A DNA stretch of 64,000 bases from NCBI RefSeq assembly GCF_030317145.1, contig NZ_JASZYE010000013.1, positions 1-64,000 on the forward strand, read 5' to 3'. The DNA comes from Variovorax flavidus. Its GTDB lineage: Bacteria; Pseudomonadota; Gammaproteobacteria; Burkholderiales; Burkholderiaceae_C. Below the pieces are notes generated by a model. The model saw only the letters and a list, made by a program, of their open reading frames with translations, did not search any database and was not told where the DNA came from. The position numbers and the translations under genes were made by a program. Of this stretch, positions 24,737-31,528 are shown piece by piece (position 1 is the first letter of the stretch; every line of letters begins with the position of its first letter).

Positions 24737-25366
24737 ATGAATGAGCTTTCGGTGCCAGAGCGCCGTGACTTGGCCGCCAAGGCGCTGATGCAGGCGGTGC
24801 GCCGCCACCTCGAACCCGAAGGCGCGACGCGCTCCGCCTTGTCGAAGGTCGGGGCCGAACTGGAGAAGCTGGCAACGGAGCACGCCGAGTTGTTCTCGAC
24901 GGCGAGCTTCCCTGCGCCGGGCCCGCAGGACGCGGGCGGTGGAGTGCGCTACTTCATCTACACCGATCCGCAGACCGACTTCTCGCTCTACCTGAATGCC
25001 ATCGATCCGGGCAAGAGCACGCCACCTCACAACCACATGACGTGGGCCGCCATCGTCGCAATCGAGGGCGAGGAACTCAACCGGATCTACCGGCGACTCG
25101 ACGACGGCGCCGACTCGGCGCACTCGAAGCTGGAGCTGGAGCGCGAGTACACGGTGCGCCGCGGAGCTGGAATCCAGTTCCTTCCCGAGGACATCCACAG
25201 CATCCATATCCAGGGCGAAGCCGGCACCCGCCACTTCCATCTGTATGGGAAGCCGCTGGAGGTCCTGGAAAACCGGCTCGGCTTCAACCTGAAGACCGGC
25301 GAGGTGACGCGCTTCAACCTCAAGAACCTTCCCCCGGCGAAGCTGGCCGTCGATACGACCACCTGA
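24737..25366 (+). CDS. Cysteine dioxygenase-type thiol dioxygenase (cupin)
   Basis: 209 residues. Cupin iron ligands are His98 and His100 in STPPHNHMTWA, and a third His, probably His154, in LPEDIHSIH. HFHLYG (166-171) corresponds to the C-terminal strand with the conserved Tyr. Helical N-domain of ~60 residues. Such enzymes add O2 to a thiol to give a sulfinate. Within the family the substrate may be cysteine, 3-mercaptopropionate or mercaptosuccinate, and the active-site Arg that tells them apart cannot be placed with confidence here. AAGGAG lies 12 bases before the ATG. Encoded between a GST and an amino-acid importer. Confidence 0.85.
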   Translation: MNELSVPERRDLAAKALMQAVRRHLEPEGATRSALSKVGAELEKLATEHAELFSTASFPAPGPQDAGGGVRYFIYTDPQTDFSLYLNAIDPGKSTPPHNHMTWAAIVAIEGEELNRIYRRLDDGADSAHSKLELEREYTVRRGAGIQFLPEDIHSIHIQGEAGTRHFHLYGKPLEVLENRLGFNLKTGEVTRFNLKNLPPAKLAVDTTT

Positions 25367-25400
25367 ATCGCCACGACCTCACTACAGGAGACACGAAACC

Positions 25401-26234
25401 ATGAAGAAGAACTCGACAACCCTTTTGGCCGCAGCCGCCTTGCTCGCGCTCTCGGCCAGCTTTGCCGGTGCTGCAAGTGCGGACGAGGTCGACACCATCA
25501 AGGCGCGCGGAACGCTGATCTGTGGCACCGGCAGCAACTACGTTCCCTTTTCCTATATCGAAGATCAGCAGACGCGCAAGAACGTCGGCTATGACGTGGA
25601 CTTGTGCGAGGCAGTCGCCAAGGCCCTCGGCGTGAAGCCCGAACTGAAATTCGTCACCACCGCTACCCGGATTCCCGAAGTGCAGCAAGGCCGGGTCGAC
25701 CTCGCGCTCGCATCAGTCACGATCACCCCCGAGCGCAAGGAATTGATCAGCTTCAGCTATCCCCATCTGGTGTCCGGCACCGCGATCATCACTCCGGCCA
25801 GCAATCCGATGAAGGCCTTCTCCGACCTGGAGAACAAGCGGGTGTCGGTGATGGAGGGCGGCAGCACCGGACCGGCGGTGAGTCGCAAGATACCGAGCGC
25901 CAAGCCGATCGGCTTTCCAACTCCGGCCACTGCATTCATGGCGCTCGAGCAAGGCAAGGTGCAAGCCATGGCCGGCGACGAGACGGCACTCCTGGGCCTG
26001 ATGCGCTCCACGCCGGGCAAGTACGTGATGTTCAGCGACTATCTGGTGACCGAGAAGATGGGCATCGGCGTGCGAAAGGACGAGCCCAAGCTGCTGGCGA
26101 TCGTCAACCAGACCTTGCTCGACATGGAGAAGTCGGGCCAGGCCCAGGAGAGCTACGACCGCTGGTTCGGCGCCAACTCCCCGCTCAAGCGCAAGCGCAA
26201 TTTCACCTTCGGCCCTGCTACGGAAGCGAACTGA
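25401..26234 (+). CDS. Polar amino-acid ABC transporter, substrate-binding protein (family 3)
   Basis: 277 residues. Signal peptide MKKNSTTLLAAAALLALSASFAGAASA, cleaved before DEVDTIK. SBP family 3 landmarks are TIKARGTLICGTGSNYVPFSY, VGYDVDLCEAVAKALGVKPELKFV, RIPEVQQGRVDLALASVTITPERKELISFSYPH and KVQAMAGDETALLGLM. CAGGAG precedes the ATG. It delivers an amino acid or cystine-like ligand to the two permeases and ATPase that follow; the sulfur-enzyme neighbours suggest a sulfur-containing ligand. Confidence 0.92.
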   Translation: MKKNSTTLLAAAALLALSASFAGAASADEVDTIKARGTLICGTGSNYVPFSYIEDQQTRKNVGYDVDLCEAVAKALGVKPELKFVTTATRIPEVQQGRVDLALASVTITPERKELISFSYPHLVSGTAIITPASNPMKAFSDLENKRVSVMEGGSTGPAVSRKIPSAKPIGFPTPATAFMALEQGKVQAMAGDETALLGLMRSTPGKYVMFSDYLVTEKMGIGVRKDEPKLLAIVNQTLLDMEKSGQAQESYDRWFGANSPLKRKRNFTFGPATEAN

Positions 26235-26325
26235 CCTTCCGTGCGGACTGTGAGGCAACGCTCGTCCGGCGGGTGAACCTGCTCGGACGCGTCGCCGATT
26301 GGCCCGGAACTTTCATCCGCCAGAT

Positions 26326-27033
26326 ATGAATGCCCTCATGACTTTGAACGGGACCGCCGCGCTGTGGGGCCAATACGGCGCCTCGCTGCTTGCCGGCCTC
26401 GCGATGACGCTGGAACTGGCCGCGGTGGCCATCACCGGCAGCTTGCTGCTCGGCACGCTGGTGTCGGTCGCCAGGCTGTCGAGTTTCGGGCCGATTCGCG
26501 GGCTCGCAGCCGCGTACGTCGACTTCGTCCGTTGCGTGCCGCTGCTGGTTCACGCGATGTTCTGGTACTTCGGCGCCACCGAACTGCTGCCGGCAGCGGC
26601 CAAGGAATGGCTCTACGACCGAGACGCCAGCATGATCGCGGGATCGATCGCCCTGATCGTGTATTCGGCGGCTTTCGTCTCCGAAGACATCCGAAGCGGC
26701 ATCCGCTCGATCTCCAGGGGACAGATCGAGGCCGCGCGCGCTCTCGGCTTCGGCTTCTTCCGGACCTTCGTGCTGGTGATCCTTCCGCAAGCCATCAAGG
26801 CGGTGATCCCGCCACTGATCGGCCAGACCATGACCATCACCAAGAACACCAGCATCACGCTGATGATCGGCGTGGTTGAACTGATCAGCGCGGCGCGACG
26901 GGTCCAGGACACGACCTTCAGGATCGTCGAGCCGTATGCATTCGCAACGCTCTCCTATCTGATCGTGTGCTCGCTTCTGACTTTGCTTGCCATGCGCTAC
27001 GAGCGCTGGTCGAAGGGAGGCGCACGTGCTTGA
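26326..27033 (+). CDS. Polar amino-acid ABC transporter permease 1
   Basis: 235 residues from ATG 26326 (MNALMTLNGTAALWGQYG), with Met at 26338 as alternative. HisM/ArtQ-type permease: GASLLAGLAMTLELAAVAITGSLLLGTL, YVDFVRCVPLLVHAMFWYF, and the EAA coupling loop RGQIEAARALGFGFFRTFVLVILPQAIKAVIPPL. Five predicted helices. About 90 bases separate it from the binding-protein gene; this spacer has no obvious terminator. The 3' end overlaps the second permease by eight bases. Confidence 0.92.
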   Translation: MNALMTLNGTAALWGQYGASLLAGLAMTLELAAVAITGSLLLGTLVSVARLSSFGPIRGLAAAYVDFVRCVPLLVHAMFWYFGATELLPAAAKEWLYDRDASMIAGSIALIVYSAAFVSEDIRSGIRSISRGQIEAARALGFGFFRTFVLVILPQAIKAVIPPLIGQTMTITKNTSITLMIGVVELISAARRVQDTTFRIVEPYAFATLSYLIVCSLLTLLAMRYERWSKGGARA

Positions 27034-27769
27034 AATCCTCCATGAATACTGGCTGCAGATTCTCATAGGCAACTACCCGAACGGCCCGCTCGGAGGCGTC
27101 GCGCTCACCCTGCTGCTGGCCATCGCCGGGCTGCTGCTGGCCTTGCCCGCCGGCGTGATCCTGGCGCTGGGCCTGACATCGACTTGGCGATCGGTGGGGG
27201 CCGCGTCGACCGGCCTGGTCTTCTACATGCGCAGCGTGCCGCTCCTCATGCACCTGCTGTGGATCCACTACCTCGTGCTGCCGCTGCTGCTCGGCCATGC
27301 GTTGTCGGGATTCACATCGGTGCTGGTGACGCTGGTGATCTTCAATGGCGCCTATCTGTCGCAGACGATTCGCGCCGGCATGGATGCGCTGCCCAAGGGG
27401 CAGTATGAAGCCGCCCGCGCCATGGGCTTCGGCCACCTGGCCGCATTGCGGCGCGTCGTCGGGCCGCAGGCATTGCGCAACGTGACGCCCAGCATCGTCG
27501 GCCAGCTCGTGATCCTGATCAAGGAAACCTCGCTTGGCTCGCTGATCGGCCTGGCCGAGACCACGCAGCAGTTCCTCGACCTGAACGACCGACTCGGCAA
27601 CCGGTCGCTGGAGGTCTTCGCCTTGCTGGCACTGACCTTCTTTGCGCTGTGCTACCCCTTGACGCTGTTCGGCCGCTGGCTCGAGAGGCGCTATGCACGA
27701 ACCCCCGCGGCTGTGCCCGCGGCCCCACTTCCGGCACTGATGCCTGTGCTCGAAAGGAAGAAAGCATGA
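27026..27769 (+). CDS. Polar amino-acid ABC transporter permease 2 (GTG start)
   Basis: 247 residues starting at GTG 27026 (MLEILHEYWLQILIGNYPNG), preceded by GGGAGG and overlapping the previous gene; the ATG nearby is out of frame. Family motifs are GPLGGVALTLLLAIAGLLLALPAG, YMRSVPLLMHLLWIHYLVLP, and the EAA loop KGQYEAARAMGFGHLAALRRVVGPQALRNVTPSI. Pro/Ala-rich cytoplasmic tail. The stop overlaps the ATPase start by four bases. Confidence 0.92.
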   Translation: MLEILHEYWLQILIGNYPNGPLGGVALTLLLAIAGLLLALPAGVILALGLTSTWRSVGAASTGLVFYMRSVPLLMHLLWIHYLVLPLLLGHALSGFTSVLVTLVIFNGAYLSQTIRAGMDALPKGQYEAARAMGFGHLAALRRVVGPQALRNVTPSIVGQLVILIKETSLGSLIGLAETTQQFLDLNDRLGNRSLEVFALLALTFFALCYPLTLFGRWLERRYARTPAAVPAAPLPALMPVLERKKA

Positions 27770-28494
27770 TTCACTTCGCAAACGTCCACAAGAACTATGG
27801 CAGCCTGCATGTCCTCAAGAACATCAACCTCGTGCTGAAACACGGCGAGGTCGTGGTGATCTGCGGGCCGTCGGGATCGGGAAAATCGACCCTGCTGCGC
27901 ACCATCAATCGGCTCGAGAAGATCGACAGGGGTGTGATCTCGGTCGACGGCGTGCCGCTCCCGACTCGGGAGCGGGACATCAATCGGTATCGGCAGGGTG
28001 TCGGCTTCGTGTTCCAAAGCTTCAACCTCTTTCCGCACCTGACCGCACTGGAGAACGTTACGCTGGCTCTGCGTCATCTGCTTGGTCAGTCGGACGAAGA
28101 AGCCCGCGCCTGCGGAATCCGGCTGCTGGCACGCGTGGGTCTTCAGGAAAAAGCCCACGTTCGCCCGGACCATCTCTCCGGCGGCCAGCAGCAACGCGTG
28201 GCCATCGCACGTGCGCTGGCAATGAAGCCTCCGCTTATCCTCTTCGACGAGCCCACCAGCGCTCTGGACCCCGAGATGGTCGGAGAGGTGCTGGCCGTGA
28301 TGCGCGAGCTGGCAAGCGACGGCATGACGATGGTCTGCGTGACCCATGAGATGGGTTTCGCTCGCGAGGTGGCGGACCGCGTCATCTTCATGGCTGATGG
28401 GGCAATCGTGGAGGATGCACCGCCGGACCAATTCTTCACCCGCCCCAGCAATCCGCGCCTGCAGACCTTTCTCTCCGAAGTGCGTCGTGCCTGA
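27766..28494 (+). CDS. Polar amino-acid ABC transporter ATPase
   Basis: 242 residues, starting MIHFANVHKNYGSLHVLKNINL. Walker A GPSGSGKSTLLRTINRLE, Q-loop GVGFVFQSFNLFPHLTALENV, signature HLSGGQQQRVAIARALA, Walker B LILFDEPTSALDPEMVGEVL, and H-loop CVTHEMGFAREVADRV. This is the GlnQ/TcyN subfamily, whose members energise import of polar amino acids or cystine. ATGA overlap with the second permease. It completes a one-receptor, two-permease importer. Confidence 0.94.
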   Translation: MIHFANVHKNYGSLHVLKNINLVLKHGEVVVICGPSGSGKSTLLRTINRLEKIDRGVISVDGVPLPTRERDINRYRQGVGFVFQSFNLFPHLTALENVTLALRHLLGQSDEEARACGIRLLARVGLQEKAHVRPDHLSGGQQQRVAIARALAMKPPLILFDEPTSALDPEMVGEVLAVMRELASDGMTMVCVTHEMGFAREVADRVIFMADGAIVEDAPPDQFFTRPSNPRLQTFLSEVRRA

Positions 28495-28528
28495 AGACGC
28501 CGGAATCTTCCATCTGAAAAGCCTTCCC

Positions 28529-29710
28529 ATGTCGCTTCATCTCGATACCCGCCTGGCCCATTGCGGTCGTCCAGCCATGAATGGTGAAAGCGGGCCGGTC
28601 AACGTGCCCATCGTTCGAACCAGCACTGTGCGCTTCAAGAGCATCGAGGCCATGCATGCACAAGTCAGGAAGCGGGCTGGCGGTTTGCCCGTCAGCACCT
28701 ATGGCCGGCAGGGGATGGATACGCATCGCGCGCTGGAGGAGGCGATGTGCGAACTGGAAGGCGGGTCGCGCGCGTACCTGACGCCGTCCGGGCTCGCGGC
28801 GATTTCGCTGACGCTGCTGGCCTTGACATCCCCGGGTGACCATGTGCTCGTCACCGACAGCGTCTATCAGCCGGTTCGCAAGCTCGACGCTGGCCATCTG
28901 GCCCGGACCGGCGTGGAAGTTGGCTACTTCGACCCATTCACAGAGAGCGTCGAAGAGAGGCTGCAGCCCAATACGCGTGTTGTCTACGTCGAGACTCCCG
29001 GCTCCTTGCTGTTCGAGATGATCGACCTGGCGCCAATTGTTGCAGCCTGCAAAGCGCGCGGGATCAGCGTCGTAGTGGACAACACCTGGGCATCAGGCTA
29101 CCTGTTCAATCCGTTGGCGATGGGAGCCGACATCTCCTTGATGGCGGGGACCAAGTACGTGTCCGGCCACTCCGACCTGATGCTGGGTGTGATCGTCGCT
29201 AATGATGCATCTCATGCGTCCCGACTGACCACGACCTACGAAGCCCTGGGTGTCGCTGTGAGCCCGGACGACGTCTATCTCGCACTGCGCGGGCTTCGCA
29301 CGATGGCGGTGCGGATGCAGCAGCACGAACACAATGCGATGGCCGTGGCACGGTGGCTGGCGGACCACGCGAGTGTTGACAGGGTCTACTACCCAGCCCT
29401 GGAAACCGATCCCGGCCATGCCCTGTGGCGGCGCGATTTCCGCGGCGCCAACGGCTTGTTGTCCGTGGGATTTCGCGGAATCACCGAAGCCCAGCTGTTT
29501 GCGATTGTCGATGCACTCATGCTGTTTGACATCGGTGCCTCGTGGGGGGGCTACGAAAGCCTGGTGCTGCCGGCGACTTCCGAAAAGTTGTTGTCGCACC
29601 GCAGCTGGCGCGGTTCGACTGGTGTCTTGCGGCTGCATATCGGCCTGGAGAATGCGGCCGACCTTGTCAACGATCTGAGCCAAGCTGTTGGGGCGGCGCT
29701 GAAATCCTGA
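28529..29710 (+). CDS. metC: PLP-dependent C-S lyase, cystathionine beta-lyase type
   Basis: 393 residues, Cys/Met-metabolism PLP enzyme family. Starts MSLHLDTRLAHCGRPAMNGESGPVNVPIVRTSTVRF. It has YGRQGMDTHRALEEAMCELEGG, the PLP-phosphate loop LTPSGLAAISLTLLAL, VVDNTWASGYLFNPLAMGADI, the PLP lysine Lys209 in SLMAGTKYVSGHSD, and DDVYLALRGLRTMAVRMQQHEHNA. TWASGYLFNP-type sequence and an early stop after HIGLENAADL fit MetC rather than MetB/MetY. It releases a thiol (or H2S), pyruvate and ammonia from cysteine thioethers or cystine. Its place 34 bases after the importer ATPase suggests it acts on the imported compound rather than in methionine synthesis. Confidence 0.88.
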   Translation: MSLHLDTRLAHCGRPAMNGESGPVNVPIVRTSTVRFKSIEAMHAQVRKRAGGLPVSTYGRQGMDTHRALEEAMCELEGGSRAYLTPSGLAAISLTLLALTSPGDHVLVTDSVYQPVRKLDAGHLARTGVEVGYFDPFTESVEERLQPNTRVVYVETPGSLLFEMIDLAPIVAACKARGISVVVDNTWASGYLFNPLAMGADISLMAGTKYVSGHSDLMLGVIVANDASHASRLTTTYEALGVAVSPDDVYLALRGLRTMAVRMQQHEHNAMAVARWLADHASVDRVYYPALETDPGHALWRRDFRGANGLLSVGFRGITEAQLFAIVDALMLFDIGASWGGYESLVLPATSEKLLSHRSWRGSTGVLRLHIGLENAADLVNDLSQAVGAALKS

Positions 29711-29861
29711 TTCTGGTTCGGCCGTTCATTCCTGGACTGATTGCAGCCGTCCGCTTCCGAACCGTGGATGACGCAGATAAGTCCATACGGGCGTTGGCCA
29801 TGTGGCGCATGAACGTCTGCAATGCAGCGATGAGCTGACTCACGATCAGCGTTCTTACCAC

Positions 29862-30392
29862 CTACCCGCGCCAAGGGGTGACGCGCGGTAACCATCGCCT
29901 CACGTTCGCCCGATAGCGCTTGTACTCGTCGCCGAACTGCTCGCCCAGCGCAGGCTCTTCGTAGGCGACAACGAACAAGAAGAATCCGGCCCACAGGATC
30001 GCGCCGTACTCCAGCACCGTGACGCTCCCGAACAGGAGGCCCTGGCCGGCGATCAACGCGGTGACTGCGACATACATCGGATTCCGGACGTAGCGATAGA
30101 AACCGGTGACGACGAGGCGCTTGGGAGGCATCACGGGCGCTGGGGTGCCGAGGCCCTGCAACGCGAAGCGAGCGAACGAATCGAGCAAGATGGGCAACCC
30201 GGCGACGATCAGGGCCACGCCCAGCACGCGCGCGATCGGGAATAGCGGAGGCGTGAAGTGCCAGTGCGTGAGGTACCAAGGGACGTACACGGCGAGCGTG
30301 CCCGGAGCAATGACCAGGAAAATCGCGGAACCGATGATCGCGGCGGCGCGCTGCACGATGGGATCATGAACTCGAACACGGGCGACTTGCAA
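29862..30392 (-). CDS. Isoprenylcysteine carboxyl methyltransferase/NnrU-like membrane methyltransferase
   Basis: Up to 176 residues, four to five hydrophobic helices. The C-terminal ICMT/PEMT signature is present: LVVTGFYRYVRNPMYVAVTALIAGQGLLFGS and EEPALGEQFGDEYKRYRANVRRWLP. The frame has no ATG near its beginning. TTG at 30392 or GTG at 30356 are the possible starts, so the N-terminus is uncertain. Members of this family methylate small molecules or lipids at the membrane; substrate unknown. It is followed by 20 bases and shares a strand with the DUF4239 gene upstream. Confidence 0.78.
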   Translation of the reverse strand: MQVARVRVHDPIVQRAAAIIGSAIFLVIAPGTLAVYVPWYLTHWHFTPPLFPIARVLGVALIVAGLPILLDSFARFALQGLGTPAPVMPPKRLVVTGFYRYVRNPMYVAVTALIAGQGLLFGSVTVLEYGAILWAGFFLFVVAYEEPALGEQFGDEYKRYRANVRRWLPRVTPWRG

Positions 30393-30414
30393 GTCGCGAG
30401 CAGCGCACCGTCTG

Positions 30415-31182
30415 TCAACGCGGACGCACTGTCTCGGCGATGCTCAGCAGGTTGAGCGGCTGCACGAGAATGGCTCCGCTGCGCGGACTATCGATGTCCG
30501 CGATGAGCATGAACGCGATCGACATAACCAGCGGCAGCACCAGCAGCAGCGCGCGCTCCTCCTTCGGATCCTTCACGCCGTAGCCGACCAGCATGTGGCA
30601 GCAGATCCCGATGGCCAGCATGAGGATCCATGCCGCGCGGGGAATCCGGTTCCACCAGGCGGCCTGGGTGTAGCCCTGCGCGTTCAGGACATCGTTCATG
30701 CCCATCGCCACCAGGGCCATCGTCGGCGAGGGCGCGGCCGCGGCCGGCCCAGCGACCGCGGACCACAGTTCAGTCTGCAACTGCGTGGTGCGAACGTTGA
30801 TCTTCTTGAGTTCCTGCTCGTCGCGGGTCGTGTAGTACAGCACGCGCTGATCGAAGTAGTCGGCCAGCAGGGCGCGAACCTTGGCGGCATCGGGCCCGGG
30901 CAGCAGATCGGCCCGCAAGAATTCGGTGCCGATTGCGTTGGCTTCGGCTTCCTCGAGGTTCTTGCGCTGGTCGTAGCGGTTGACAGCCATCGAGAACGAG
31001 AAGGCGATGATGAGGCCCAGCAGCGTCAGCGCGGCGGCCTGGATGACGCCGAAGTCATCCCGGGTGCTGTCCTTGGGCGGCCACCACCTTCTGAGCAGGA
31101 GCGCCCCCGTCCAAACCGAGATCAGCAGAATCACGAAGGACAGCCCGAACACGGCCAGCGGGTAGTCCGTCACCCTTGGCAT
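30415..31182 (-). CDS. DUF4239 (bestrophin-like) membrane protein
   Basis: 255 residues. Two N-terminal helices (PLAVFGLSFVILLISVWTGALLL; VIQAAALTLLGLIIAFSFSMAVNRYDQRKNLEEAEANAIGTEFLR), a soluble middle rich in charged residues, and two C-terminal helices (AWILMLAIGICCHMLVGYGV; ALLLVLPLVMSIAFMLIADIDSPRSGAILVQP). The NRYDQR-K-L--EANAIGT and DIDSPRSG-I-V-P blocks are the DUF4239 hallmarks. Function unknown; some family members are noted as resembling bestrophin-type channels. ATG at 31182. Confidence 0.87.
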   Translation of the reverse strand: MPRVTDYPLAVFGLSFVILLISVWTGALLLRRWWPPKDSTRDDFGVIQAAALTLLGLIIAFSFSMAVNRYDQRKNLEEAEANAIGTEFLRADLLPGPDAAKVRALLADYFDQRVLYYTTRDEQELKKINVRTTQLQTELWSAVAGPAAAAPSPTMALVAMGMNDVLNAQGYTQAAWWNRIPRAAWILMLAIGICCHMLVGYGVKDPKEERALLLVLPLVMSIAFMLIADIDSPRSGAILVQPLNLLSIAETVRPR

Positions 31183-31528
31183 GGACTCTCCGCCGAAGTC
31201 CGATCCCTCGCACCTGCGGGCGCGTCGTCGGCATTGCGAGTGCCGGGTCTTCGATGATTTTCAGGTCGCGCGACGTGGGCAATCCAGTAGCCTCCGAGCA
31301 TGTCCTACTCCTGGAGTGGTTCCGGTGCGATCCTAGCGGAACCGAGCGTGTGGCGGTCTTCAGAGCTCGTAGCGGAAGACCAGGTCGACGGCCAAGCCCT
31401 ATGGTCATGAAAACAAAAAAGGTCTAGTCTTCGCGCCGCGGCGTCCGCGCGCGGTCGATCCGCAGCTCAGGGCCGGCGAGTCCGGCTCCTGCAACGACAA
31501 CAAGGGCCTGCGTGCCCGAGGAGACACG
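31183..31528. other. Intergenic region between divergent genes
   Basis: About 345 bases hold the promoters of the DUF4239 gene (leftward) and of the DUF6351 lipoprotein (rightward). No gene-like frame, repeat or clear operator was found. Confidence 0.45.
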
